From assembly GCF_002909255.1 (NCBI RefSeq), contig NZ_PIOB01000010.1, positions 62,001 to 126,000 of the forward strand: a stretch of DNA of 64,000 nucleotides. The letters are read 5' to 3'. The notes under the pieces are model-generated. The model saw only the letters and a list, made by a program, of their open reading frames with translations. It had not been told where the DNA came from and searched no databases. Origin of the DNA: Arenibacter hampyeongensis (GTDB lineage Bacteria; Bacteroidota; Bacteroidia; Flavobacteriales; Flavobacteriaceae). Numbering within the stretch: position 1 is the stretch's first letter; the number at the start of each line of letters is the position of its first letter. Positions 17,385 to 25,928 of this stretch are shown piece by piece. Position numbers and translations under genes: made by a program.

Positions 17385-18190
17385 GCAAGAGAATCGGTAT
17401 TCTTGGGTGTGGATGGCTGGGCTTGCCCTTGGCCAAATCCCTATTGGAAGATAAGCATACCGTTTATGGAACTACCACTTCGATTTCCAAAATAGATAAT
17501 TTGAAAAAGGACAAAATCGTCCCATATCATATTGTACTTAATGGGAGTGGAATTGAGGGCAACATTAAGGGGTTTTTGAGTAAATTGGATATCTTGATTT
17601 TAAATGTTCCTCCAAAGTTGCGTTCTTCTCCCCACGAAAGCTTTGTTGAAAAGATGTTTCTTTTACATAGTGAAATAAAAAACTCACCATTAAAAAGAAT
17701 TATTTTTATAAGCAGCACCTCCGTATATGGCAGTATTAATGGCTTAATCACTGAAGACTCCCCTGCCCGACCAAACACCGAGTCCGGAAAGCAGCTTTTG
17801 GCTTCGGAAAATATTTTTTTAAAGGACGGACAACTAAGTACCACCGTTATCCGTTTTGGGGGACTAATTGGCCCCAAAAGACATCCAGTAAGTTTTCTAA
17901 GTGGAAAATCTGATTTGGCGAATGGCGATGACGCCATTAACCTAATTCATCTAAACGATTGTATTGGTATTATCCAAACCGTTATTAAGGGTGACATCAA
18001 GAATCAGATACTCAATGGGGTATATCCCCACCATCCTAAGAAGGAAGAATATTATACCTCCGAAGCGGTAAAAAGGGGCCTTTTACCGCCCATTTACACC
18101 AAGAATTCGAATGAAATAGGAAATAAAATCATAGAAAGTAAGTATTTAAATGTTAAAAACTACCAATTCAACACTTCAATTGTAAGTTAA
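17381..18190 (+). CDS. NAD(P)-binding YeeZ-like dehydrogenase/epimerase
   Basis: A 269-residue Rossmann-fold protein. The nucleotide-binding loop is GILGCGWLGLPLAKSLL near the N-terminus, with ISSTSVYGSINGLITED at about 110 supplying the extended-SDR Ser/Tyr region. The pattern GCGWLG is typical of the YeeZ family. It starts at TTG 17381, which overlaps the TGA of the M28 gene, so the two are translationally coupled. Substrate unknown. Confidence 0.85.
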   Translation: MSKRIGILGCGWLGLPLAKSLLEDKHTVYGTTTSISKIDNLKKDKIVPYHIVLNGSGIEGNIKGFLSKLDILILNVPPKLRSSPHESFVEKMFLLHSEIKNSPLKRIIFISSTSVYGSINGLITEDSPARPNTESGKQLLASENIFLKDGQLSTTVIRFGGLIGPKRHPVSFLSGKSDLANGDDAINLIHLNDCIGIIQTVIKGDIKNQILNGVYPHHPKKEEYYTSEAVKRGLLPPIYTKNSNEIGNKIIESKYLNVKNYQFNTSIVS

Positions 18191-18312
18191 TTCACCACAC
18201 TTTTTTGCAGTTTCACAACAAACATAGCCCCTTTAAGTTAAATTACACCCCTGATTGTTAACCGTTTATCGATAAGTATGTACCTTTAAGTAAACGAATA
18301 AATTCAATTATC

Positions 18313-18687
18313 ATGGAAAATTCAGGTCTAAAAAGAAGAGTACTTTACGAAATTGAAAATTTAATTTCCAAAAGCTGTTCCAAAAGCAAAATGTCCCAAA
18401 ACTTTCAAAATCTACACATTGCAATATTGAAAAAATATTACAATGCTGCCGATGTATCCATAGACTATCATCGAAAGAGGGTTATTATGGATATTGTAAT
18501 GGACGACAGTTGTTACGACCCGAAAAAAGTAAATTCTTCCCTGCCAACTTTAAGGGCAAATTTACTTTTTAAGAATTTAAAGGAATTTTTGAGTTCTAGT
18601 TTGGACAAGGACAATGTGAGTATTGCATTTTATGCCAGGCTCATTAGATCCTATGAAAACAGGAATGCAAAGCTGACAATTGTTTAA
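18313..18687 (+). CDS. Conserved hypothetical protein
   Basis: A 124-residue soluble protein, mixed alpha/beta, with no recognised domain. It has a basic N-terminal helix (LKRRVLYEIENLISK), a central hydrophobic strand (RVIMDIVMDDSCYD), and ends NAKLTIV. It is a single-gene transcription unit closed by a strong terminator 25 bp downstream. The 122-bp upstream gap is A/T-rich and may carry its promoter. Confidence 0.65.
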   Translation: MENSGLKRRVLYEIENLISKSCSKSKMSQNFQNLHIAILKKYYNAADVSIDYHRKRVIMDIVMDDSCYDPKKVNSSLPTLRANLLFKNLKEFLSSSLDKDNVSIAFYARLIRSYENRNAKLTIV

Positions 18688-18711
18688 AAAAGACCCCAAT
18701 CAACCATATAT

Positions 18712-18740
18712 AAAAAGGATGCCCAACGGCATCCTTTTTT
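18712..18740 (+). terminator. Intrinsic terminator
   Basis: GGATGCC (18717-18723), loop CAAC, GGCATCC (18728-18734), followed by six T and preceded by five A. A classic bidirectional-looking rho-independent terminator after the hypothetical gene at 18313. Confidence 0.92.
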
Positions 18741-18794
18741 ATTGCCTATCAAAGGTTTAAGGTTTTCCTTAACAAAAGGATAGAAATAATTTAC

Positions 18795-18802
18795 TAGTTT
18801 TG
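18795..18802 (+). promoter_or_regulatory. -7 promoter box of the TPR protein gene
   Basis: TAGTTTTG matches TAnnTTTG and lies 20 bp before the ATG at 18823, right after the upstream terminator. No clear -33 box was identified. Confidence 0.5.
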
Positions 18803-18822
18803 GCACACCAAAAAATAGAACA

Positions 18823-19533
18823 ATGAAGAAAATAGTTTTAATCCTCCTTCTAATAGTAGGATTTACAGCCAATGCACAGACTAAAAGTGAATTGCTTAAA
18901 CATTATGAGGCCTTTTATGACCAAATGAGAATACAGGGTGATATAGATGGCGTAATCAACGCTATAACCCACTTGAACCTGCTTTCCCCCAGTAAAGAGC
19001 GGAACGATACCTTGGCGTACATCTACACCACCGACAATCAACATTTACAGGCTCTAAATACAATTGGGATTGAAAAAAACGAAACGGACTCCGATTTGGC
19101 AGTACAGGTAAAAGCTATTTCTTTAAAGGCCCTTAACCAACCTAAAAGAGCATTGGAACAATTTGAAATTCTTAACAAAAGGGGGCCAAACCCTTATTTA
19201 GCCTACGAATTGGCTGATCTAAAAATTCAGACCGGTGACAATGAAGGAGCAGCTGCAAATATTGAATTTGGTATTGCCAATGCCAAAGATGATATGAAAT
19301 ACGCATTTTATGAAAGGCAACAACCGTACGAGGTAGTTCTAAAAGCGGCCTTCATCCATTTGAAAGCCCTGGTAGAATTCAACAAAGACCAAACCAATAT
19401 AGATGGCGCCTTGGCTACTATTGATGAAGCCTTAAAAATAGACCCCAATTTTAATTTGGCAAGTTTAAGCAGACAGGCCCTACAGTCCAGAAAGGACAAA
19501 CAAGAGAATAAGGAACCGGAACCGAAGCAATAA
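18823..19533 (+). CDS. Exported TPR-repeat protein
   Basis: A 236-residue protein with a signal peptide (MKKIVLILLLIVGFTANAQ). The mature part is helical with TPR-like pairs, such as QPKRALEQFEILNKRGPNPYLAYELADLKIQTGDNEGA (read in segments) and IDGALATIDEALKIDPNFNLA. It probably acts as a periplasmic or envelope scaffold. It is a single gene with its own promoter and terminator. The C-terminus is a short charged tail (KEPEPKQ). Confidence 0.8.
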   Translation: MKKIVLILLLIVGFTANAQTKSELLKHYEAFYDQMRIQGDIDGVINAITHLNLLSPSKERNDTLAYIYTTDNQHLQALNTIGIEKNETDSDLAVQVKAISLKALNQPKRALEQFEILNKRGPNPYLAYELADLKIQTGDNEGAAANIEFGIANAKDDMKYAFYERQQPYEVVLKAAFIHLKALVEFNKDQTNIDGALATIDEALKIDPNFNLASLSRQALQSRKDKQENKEPEPKQ

Positions 19534-19583
19534 TCAAAATATTGTTGGATCCAACCACATATTTTTCTCTATAGGGAACTCTA

Positions 19584-19615
19584 CAAAAAAACCACTGCCG
19601 GGCAGTGGTTTTTTT
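19584..19615. terminator. Bidirectional intrinsic terminator
   Basis: A run of A, then ACCACTGCC / GGCAGTGGT around a very short loop, then seven T. It lies between the convergent TPR gene and the NTF2-like gene and can serve both. Confidence 0.92.
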
Positions 19616-19676
19616 GTTATTTAAAACTGATTTGAAAAATAATCGAAGACTAAAGAACAAACCCTTGTAACCAGGC

Positions 19677-20177
19677 TTAATGCTTGCTCAAATTTTCAAT
19701 AATCATATCGTCCTTTTCCTGTTTTAGTTGAATTACTTCGGAAACATTCTCGTTGGGGATTACAATGGACAGTACATAGTGGGCAATTTTCCATTTCCCC
19801 GATACCTTCATAAGCACCCCAGATCCACGACATAGTTTCATTTGGGTACTGAGCAGCTCATCAAACCAGGCAATATCTGCCTTTTCATTAATATACACTT
19901 TTCGATCCAAGGGAGTAAAGTCCCACGCCCTTCCTTTGTCAAAATGAGGTTTTGCGTAGGCCTTAAATTCCGCAATCTGCCAATTCTCGGAAGCATCCGT
20001 ACCTATAAAAACGGCATCGTTCGTCATTAAATCAAAATAAGTTTTATAATCAGCGGCTCCCGCCGCCCTATGCCAGTTATCCAATGTGTACTGTATTTGA
20101 ATTTTATCGGATACTTCCTGCGAACTCAGCTGTGAGGATAAAATAAAAACTGATATCAATATATAGTGCCTAATCAC
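19677..20177 (-). CDS. Exported NTF2-like (SnoaL/DUF4440-type) protein
   Basis: A 166-residue protein with a signal peptide (about 1-19, ending LSSQ). The mature part has the NTF2-like cone fold pattern: WHRAAGAADYKTYFDLMTNDAVFIGTD (read as helix then strand), WDFTPLDRKVYINEKADIAWF, and KVSGKWKIAHYVLS. The family covers enzymes and small-ligand binders, and the ligand is unknown. The start overlaps the end of the lipoprotein gene at 20170 by 8 bp, so the two are co-translated. Confidence 0.82.
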   Translation of the reverse strand: MIRHYILISVFILSSQLSSQEVSDKIQIQYTLDNWHRAAGAADYKTYFDLMTNDAVFIGTDASENWQIAEFKAYAKPHFDKGRAWDFTPLDRKVYINEKADIAWFDELLSTQMKLCRGSGVLMKVSGKWKIAHYVLSIVIPNENVSEVIQLKQEKDDMIIENLSKH

Positions 20178-20664
20178 TTAAAATGAGAATGGTGTCCAAC
20201 TTACTATTGACAATTACGTTGAACTGATTCCTAAATGCATTATATGCGTTGATCATTTCGATAGTGGATGCTTTTACACCTACCCTGTACTCCAGGTTTC
20301 CCTTTGTTTTAAGAATGAATGTCTTAAAAACCTTTTGCCTGCTTTTAATCTGCTCCTTATCAAATGTTTCCGGATAGGTAGATGCTTCAAGGGCTTTTTG
20401 TTTTTCGATCATATCCTCTATAACCAATACCAGATCCTCCCTATTGGCAACCCGATATAGCGATTCAAAAGTAGTTTCCAAAGCATTGAACTCCTGCCAT
20501 TCCTTTAAATCTGCTAAGGCCTGTGCATTTATTTCATTGGGTTTTGGAAGTGAATCCACACTAAAAAACACCTCCGCCTTTTCTTTCGGGGCTTCTGTGG
20601 TCGCCCCTTGTTTACAGGCTCCCATCAACATGAATACCATGCCGTAAAACACTATTTTTCCCAT
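20170..20664 (-). CDS. Putative lipoprotein
   Basis: A 164-residue protein with a lipobox (FMLMGACKQ, Cys at about residue 17), so it is likely anchored in a membrane. The mature chain is mostly helical (EWQEFNALETTFESLYRV, EDMIEKQKALEAS). ATG 20664 was chosen because the five codons before it lie outside the signal sequence. It overlaps the following NTF2-like gene. No family recognised. Confidence 0.72.
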   Translation of the reverse strand: MGKIVFYGMVFMLMGACKQGATTEAPKEKAEVFFSVDSLPKPNEINAQALADLKEWQEFNALETTFESLYRVANREDLVLVIEDMIEKQKALEASTYPETFDKEQIKSRQKVFKTFILKTKGNLEYRVGVKASTIEMINAYNAFRNQFNVIVNSKLDTILILSD

Positions 20665-20923
20665 AGGACGAAGGTACAAATTTTAATAAAAGCTATCTTT
20701 AATGGAATTTTTATTTAACTAGTTTTTATACAAAATCAATCATAAGCATTTAGTATATCGCCAACTATTGCCAAGCTGTTCCTGGGTCAAAGGGTAAACC
20801 ATGGAAATTATAAGCTTCTTGCCTGTGATATTTGGATGAAAGATCTAACCCCATAAATTCCGACCAAAGAGATTAACTACACCCATGCCTTGTCTAAATG
20901 GAGGACTGCTTTATTGAATGAAA

Positions 20924-22300
20924 TTAGACACTAAATTTTATTTTACTTTCTATAGCCCTGATCATAATATTGGCTATATCCTTCCCTGTTGCATTTTCAA
21001 TTCCCTCCAAACCGGGGGAAGAATTTACCTCGAGGAGCAAAGGTCCTTTATTGGAACGGATAATATCTACACCAGCCACGGCCAGGTTTAGAACTTTGGC
21101 AGCCTTTATGGCCAACTTCCTTTCCTCAGAGGTGATTTTTATTACAGATGCCTTGCCCCCTTGATGCAAGTTTGCGCGGAATTCCCCTTTCTCTGCTTGA
21201 CGCTGCATTGATGCTACTACTTTTCCATTCACCACAAAACAGCGTATATCCTGACCGTTTGCTTCTTTTATGAACTCTTGGACCAAAATATTGGTCTGCA
21301 CGCTCTTAAAGGCATTAATAACGCTTTCTGCAGCCTTGTTGGTTTCGGCCAAAACCACACCCTTACCCTGGGTACTTTCCAATAATTTTATTATCAATGG
21401 GGCACCGTTCACCATCCTGATAAGATCCTTTGTATCCATTGGAGATTTTGCAAATCCGGTTATTGGGATATGTATATCATTTTTGGAAAAAAGTTGCGAT
21501 GCAAATAATTTATCCCTGGATTGGGTAATTGCTTCGGCCGAATTTAAGCAATACACCCCAAGATTGTCGAACTGCCTGATCAAAGCACATCCATAAAATG
21601 TCACCGCCGGCTTTATCCTGGGTATAATGGCATCAAACTCATTTAATATATTTCCTCCCCTATATCTGATCTCTGGCGAATTGGCATCCAATTTCATATA
21701 GGCATGCTCTACATTTAGAAACACCATATCGTGCCCCAAGGCCTCTCCGGCCTCCATTATCCTTTTATTGCTATAGAGCAATGGGTTACTGGCCAACAAT
21801 GCAATCTTAAGTCCCGTCTTTTCCTTAAAATGGGAGGCATATTTCTCATTAATCTCTTTTACCGTAAACTCCTTTACATTAAAACTTACCGCCGGGTTAA
21901 CTACAAAACGCTCATTTAAGGCCTCCCTGCCCAAAAGCATGCGATACTCCATAGTATCCCTATTGGCCAAGGTAAGCTCTATATCAAAGATAAGTTCACC
22001 CACACGTACAGGGGTCTTTATCACATAACGCTCCTCGGATATCCCTGAAGAACTCTTTACAGTTCTACGGTCTACCAGTCTTGCACGGCATTCTATATTA
22101 ATGCCCCTATTGTCCTGTAATGGATTTACCTCAAATTTTACCCATTCATGGGCTCCTTTGGTATATACCTTAATATTATTTGCCTGGATAGAAGATGTTT
22201 TTGCCCCGGAATCTACTCTGGCCTTTATAGCAGGAATTTCTAAATCTTCAAATACACACCATTCTTCACTACCAATAATATCCAGGTTCTTATACTTCAT
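20924..22300 (-). CDS. Retropepsin-like protease domain fused to RimK-type ATP-grasp ligase
   Basis: A 458-residue two-domain protein. Residues 1-150 form a retropepsin-like domain of the putative ATP-dependent zinc protease family (PF05618), with the active-site motif D30-S31-G32 in [10 protein letters not shown] and a later [10 protein letters not shown] strand. Residues ~170-458 are a RimK-type alpha-L-glutamate ligase. Its ATP-grasp features include [24 protein letters not shown] and [15 protein letters not shown] near the end. RimK enzymes add glutamate to C-termini or to small acidic peptides. The start at 22300 ([10 protein letters not shown]) is preferred over an in-frame ATG at 22336. 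Confidence 0.9.
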   Translation of the reverse strand: MKYKNLDIIGSEEWCVFEDLEIPAIKARVDSGAKTSSIQANNIKVYTKGAHEWVKFEVNPLQDNRGINIECRARLVDRRTVKSSSGISEERYVIKTPVRVGELIFDIELTLANRDTMEYRMLLGREALNERFVVNPAVSFNVKEFTVKEINEKYASHFKEKTGLKIALLASNPLLYSNKRIMEAGEALGHDMVFLNVEHAYMKLDANSPEIRYRGGNILNEFDAIIPRIKPAVTFYGCALIRQFDNLGVYCLNSAEAITQSRDKLFASQLFSKNDIHIPITGFAKSPMDTKDLIRMVNGAPLIIKLLESTQGKGVVLAETNKAAESVINAFKSVQTNILVQEFIKEANGQDIRCFVVNGKVVASMQRQAEKGEFRANLHQGGKASVIKITSEERKLAIKAAKVLNLAVAGVDIIRSNKGPLLLEVNSSPGLEGIENATGKDIANIMIRAIESKIKFSV

Positions 22301-22421
22301 CTCTATTTTAAGGATTTGTTTTTTAAATAATTGCAAAATAAAACACTTGACCCCTTAGAATCAAGATTAATGCATTAATAATTTATTAAATGTTTCTCGG
22401 TAATGTGAAACAGATAGAACT

Positions 22422-22838
22422 TTACGATAAAAACATCTCCTTTTGCTTTTTGAAACATTTAAATTCTACCATATGCCCATTGGGATCTTGGATAAAAAAG
22501 GACTTATGTTCACCTATCTTATCCTTTAAGAATACGACCTCAGTTGTTAGTTCATATTCGGATTTGCCCAACTTGGCATGCAATTCATTCCAAGTAGATT
22601 CATCCACGATAAGACCAAAGTGAAAAGAAGGCAACACCGTATCTTCAAACTTGTATGTCTTAAAAGCAAAATTAAAATTACCAGCTTTAGTGAAGGTAAT
22701 CTGGTTTCCAAACAAATTAATATCCAACCATCGGGAAGAGTGCCTTCCCAATTCGGCTCCGATGACGTCTACGTAAAAGTCTTCTGTTTTGCTTATACTT
22801 AAGCAGGGCAGTGACATATGGAAGGGCGCATTTTTCAT
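22422..22838 (-). CDS. VOC family protein
   Basis: A 138-residue vicinal-oxygen-chelate fold protein. The metal-ligand positions are H7 in PFHMSLPCLS, the His of SFHFGLIVDE and the Glu of NGHMVEFKCF. The C-terminal FFIQDPNGHMVEFK is typical of dioxygenase/bleomycin-resistance-like VOC proteins. It is encoded alone, 57 bp downstream of the RMD1 gene in the same direction. Substrate unknown. Confidence 0.87.
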   Translation of the reverse strand: MKNAPFHMSLPCLSISKTEDFYVDVIGAELGRHSSRWLDINLFGNQITFTKAGNFNFAFKTYKFEDTVLPSFHFGLIVDESTWNELHAKLGKSEYELTTEVVFLKDKIGEHKSFFIQDPNGHMVEFKCFKKQKEMFLS

Positions 22839-22895
22839 AAGGCTTTAATTTAGTATTGATAGTTTATCTAAGGTAGTAAAAAGAACAATTGCATA

Positions 22896-23675
22896 TTACC
22901 TCCACAACCTAAACACGAAAAGATCTAAAACCTCGACCAAAATCAGGATTATTATTACCCATTCCAATTTACTGCTTTCCCTATGATCCCATATATCCTT
23001 AAATAGCTCCAAATTTTCCTTGATAATCTCTATTCGCTCGGAAATATTCCTATACCTGATCTTTAGGTCGAATGTCCGTTTAAGTTCCAAGTTAAGCTTG
23101 TTCAATTGCTCATTTTCCCAAGTACTATCGGGCTCGTCAAAAATATATAGGTTTTCCGATATCTGATTTTTTATGTTCAGCACCTTCCCTATAAACTTTT
23201 TGAGGTTAATTCCCGAAATATTTAACTTTCCCTTCTGTTCCAAATATTGGGTATGTCCGTTGGTTTCCTCCAAAAGCTGTTCCGTAATCTCGGAATACCT
23301 GTCCAAGGCAACGGATTGGGTGGTATTCAACATTACCAATCTAATAAACTCGGAATCAAAACTGGGCAATATTACTTTATCGAAAGCCACCTGTTGGTGG
23401 CCTTCGATTATTTCTACTTGAATGGTTTCTGTAAGTTGGGGAAAATGGTTCTCCCTAGTAATCTTGGATAGGGCATCCAAAACCTTCTCTTTTTCCTTTT
23501 CAGAATGATTGAAAAAGGATACCAGACCGTATTGAAAGATATAAACGAATTTTTTTTCGCCGTTTTTCAAATAGAGCTCATCACTGTCAGAAAACAATAT
23601 CTCCAGGGGCAATTGTGTTCTACATTGCCTAATGTTAATGGAAGATGCTATATGCACTGCAACAACCTCAAACAT
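22896..23675 (-). CDS. RMD1/DUF155 family membrane-anchored protein
   Basis: A 259-residue protein of the RMD1 family (DUF155, PF02582). Visible are the N-terminal Gly/Leu-rich beta region, FVYIFQYGLVSFFNHSEKE, the central LNTTQSVALDRYSEITEQLLEE helix, long coiled-coil helices, RTFDLKIRYRNISERIEIIKEN, and a single C-terminal membrane helix (WVIIILILVEVLDLFVF). Eukaryotic members are mitochondrial, and the bacterial function is not established. It is the last gene of the polyamine operon, 5 bp after the acidic-protein gene. Confidence 0.88.
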   Translation of the reverse strand: MFEVVAVHIASSINIRQCRTQLPLEILFSDSDELYLKNGEKKFVYIFQYGLVSFFNHSEKEKEKVLDALSKITRENHFPQLTETIQVEIIEGHQQVAFDKVILPSFDSEFIRLVMLNTTQSVALDRYSEITEQLLEETNGHTQYLEQKGKLNISGINLKKFIGKVLNIKNQISENLYIFDEPDSTWENEQLNKLNLELKRTFDLKIRYRNISERIEIIKENLELFKDIWDHRESSKLEWVIIILILVEVLDLFVFRLWR

Positions 23676-23680
23676 TCCTG

Positions 23681-23995
23681 TTAGTCATCATCGTCATCTC
23701 CCTCTACTCCTTCCATGTCCACATCTGGAATGGCCTCTGGATCATCATCGTCAAAATCCTCGTAATCATCCTCATCATAATTGGCCATAGTCTTTTCCAG
23801 CTTGGCGCTAATTTTGACAAGATATTTGGTATCCTCGGTTGTAACCTCAACGGCCTCTATACGCTCCCCTTGTGCATTCTTAAAGGAGATAATATTAAGA
23901 TCGTCGTACCCATCTGGATACTTCTCTACCAAAAGTTTTAAAACTTCGGGTGTAAGTTTTTTAAAGTCAACAATAACTCTTTTTAAATTGTCCAT
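23681..23995 (-). CDS. Small acidic protein (often misannotated as DNA primase)
   Basis: A 104-residue protein conserved in flavobacteria. The N-terminal two thirds has a compact alpha/beta pattern (LKRVIVDFKKLTPEVLKLLVEKYPDGY ... ISFKNAQGERIEAVEV read in segments). The C-terminal third is almost only Asp and Glu (YDEDDYEDFDDDDPEAIPD to the end). There is no primase zinc finger or toprim, so the common label 'DNA primase' for such proteins is not supported. It sits 3 bp after the deoxyhypusine-synthase-like gene. Confidence 0.78.
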   Translation of the reverse strand: MDNLKRVIVDFKKLTPEVLKLLVEKYPDGYDDLNIISFKNAQGERIEAVEVTTEDTKYLVKISAKLEKTMANYDEDDYEDFDDDDPEAIPDVDMEGVEGDDDDD

Positions 23996-23998
23996 ATA

Positions 23999-24976
23999 CT
24001 ACATGTCTAATAGGTACGCAAAAATTAAGGGCGCAACAATGGTTGCATCACTTTCAATGATAAATTTAGGGGTATTTATATCCAGTTTCCCCCAGGTTAT
24101 TTTCTCGTTTGGTACTGCCCCTGAATAAGAACCATAACTTGTGGTAGAATCACTTATTTGGCAAAAATAACTCCAAAACGGCGTATCTGTCCTTTCAAGA
24201 TCCTGGTATAACATAGGTACAACACAAATCGGGAAATCTCCGGCGATTCCACCTCCTATTTGAAAAAATCCTATTCCATTTTTGGAATTATCGGTATACC
24301 AATCTGCCAAGAAGGTCATATATTCAATACCAGACTTCATGGTACTGGCCTTTAACTCTCCTTTTACCACATAGGAAGCAAATATATTGCCCATGGTACT
24401 ATCTTCCCAACCTGGGCATACAATGGGTAAATTTTTCTCCGCTGCTGCATACATCCAGGAATCCTTAAGGTCTATTTCATAATATTCCTCCAAAACACCT
24501 GAGAGCAAGAGCTTGTACATAAACTCATGTGGCAAATACCTTTCTTCGGCGTCTTCAGCCTTTTTCCAAATTTCAAAAATATGCTTTTGCAGCCTTCGGA
24601 ATGCCTCATGTTCCGGAATGCAGGTGTCCGTCACCCTATTTAAACCTTTCTCCAACAAATCCCACTCATCTTGTGGTGTAAGATCTCGATAATTGGGCAC
24701 TCGTTTATAATGGGAATGGGCTACCAAATTCATAATATCCTCTTCCAAATTGGCTCCCGTACAGGATATGATATGAACTTTATCCTGACGGATTACCTCA
24801 GCGAATATCTTTCCAAGTTCAGCGGTACTCATGGCACCTGCCAAGGAGACCAGCATCTTGGAGCCTTGCTTTAGTTGATCTTCATATCCCTTGGCAGCAT
24901 CCACCAAAGCGGCCGCATTAAAATGTAAATAATACTTCTCAATAAAATTGGAGATTTCTCCTTTAGTCTTCGTCAT
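23999..24976 (-). CDS. Deoxyhypusine synthase-like enzyme (probable polyamine aminobutyltransferase)
   Basis: A 325-residue member of the deoxyhypusine synthase superfamily. NAD-binding regions appear in SCTGANLEEDIMNLV and PIVCPGWEDSTMGN, and the catalytic-type Lys is preserved in the ITWGKLDI motif, which corresponds to the W-G-K of eukaryotic DHS. Bacteria lack eIF5A, so bacterial members are thought to move an aminobutyl group between polyamines and make homospermidine- or spermidine-type products. The position just after agmatinase supports that. I start at ATG 24976, which overlaps the agmatinase 3' end by 14 bp. An in-frame start at 25024 would overlap more. Confidence 0.88.
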   Translation of the reverse strand: MTKTKGEISNFIEKYYLHFNAAALVDAAKGYEDQLKQGSKMLVSLAGAMSTAELGKIFAEVIRQDKVHIISCTGANLEEDIMNLVAHSHYKRVPNYRDLTPQDEWDLLEKGLNRVTDTCIPEHEAFRRLQKHIFEIWKKAEDAEERYLPHEFMYKLLLSGVLEEYYEIDLKDSWMYAAAEKNLPIVCPGWEDSTMGNIFASYVVKGELKASTMKSGIEYMTFLADWYTDNSKNGIGFFQIGGGIAGDFPICVVPMLYQDLERTDTPFWSYFCQISDSTTSYGSYSGAVPNEKITWGKLDINTPKFIIESDATIVAPLIFAYLLDM

Positions 24977-25907
24977 CGTCGAATTTTGAATTGTTATTGG
25001 CTCCAACCTTGGAATCAACGTCATAAGTGTTGTCGTAATCGTCCTCTACGGCCTCACCCATAAATTTATAGCTTAACATTTTATAATATAATTTGGCTGC
25101 AAGGAAATCAGAAGATTTATCGGCCTTATTCGGGCAAAGCTCAACTATATCAAAGCCTACAACATTTTTATCTGCAAATACCTGTTTTAGAAACTCCAGG
25201 GTCTCATAATAAAATAGGCCACCAGGTTCCGGTGTTCCCGTAGCCGGCATAATGGATGGATCCAATGCATCCAGGTCAAAGGTTATAAAGACATTGTCCG
25301 TCATAAGATCTATGACCTTATCCGTCCAATACTCATCATTTACCATATCATGTGCGAAGAATGTTTTTTCTTCATCCATAAAAGTTTTTTCAATGGCATC
25401 CATACTACGTATCCCTACCTGTAGTAGATTGGTAGTCTGACTGGCCTCATGAACTGCACAGGCATGATTAAATTTGCTGCCATCATAGGACTTCCTTAAA
25501 TCTGCATGCGCATCTATGTGCAACACAGTAAGGTTGTCAAAACACTCATTAAATGCCCTAATGGTTCCTATAGAAATAGAATGTTCACCACCGAAAAGAG
25601 TAACGAACTTATTTCTTTTGATGTATTCTTTGGTAACCTTATGCACAGCATTTACCATAGCTTCGGGAGAGCTATCCTCGTCTACGGAATTGGCCAAATA
25701 TATTCCTTGTTGATAGACCTCCGTATCGGTTTCAATATCATACAATTCCATATTTTCCGATGCTGCCAAAAAAGCATCTGGACCTTTGTCCGCCCCTTTT
25801 CCCCAAGTACTGGTTCCATCATAAGGCACAGGTATTAAAACTACCTTGGCCTTTTCCAATTGCGCAAACTCGTCTGGTATGCCAGCGTAATTGTTAGTTG
25901 TGTTCAT
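24963..25907 (-). CDS. speB: Agmatinase (arginase/ureohydrolase family)
   Basis: A 314-residue manganese ureohydrolase. The metal ligands are all present: GGEHSIS, DAHADLRKSYDG (D-x-H-x-D), and FDLDALDPSIMPATGTPEPGG (D-x-D). The last motif is the agmatinase-type loop. It should hydrolyse agmatine to putrescine and urea. It is 21 bp after the arginine decarboxylase gene, so the two consecutive steps are co-expressed. The final ~25 residues are acidic (EDDYDNTYDVDS...DDDED). Confidence 0.93.
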   Translation of the reverse strand: MNTTNNYAGIPDEFAQLEKAKVVLIPVPYDGTSTWGKGADKGPDAFLAASENMELYDIETDTEVYQQGIYLANSVDEDSSPEAMVNAVHKVTKEYIKRNKFVTLFGGEHSISIGTIRAFNECFDNLTVLHIDAHADLRKSYDGSKFNHACAVHEASQTTNLLQVGIRSMDAIEKTFMDEEKTFFAHDMVNDEYWTDKVIDLMTDNVFITFDLDALDPSIMPATGTPEPGGLFYYETLEFLKQVFADKNVVGFDIVELCPNKADKSSDFLAAKLYYKMLSYKFMGEAVEDDYDNTYDVDSKVGANNNSKFDDDED

Positions 25908-25928
25908 TTGTTTAAAGTTTTTTGATTT

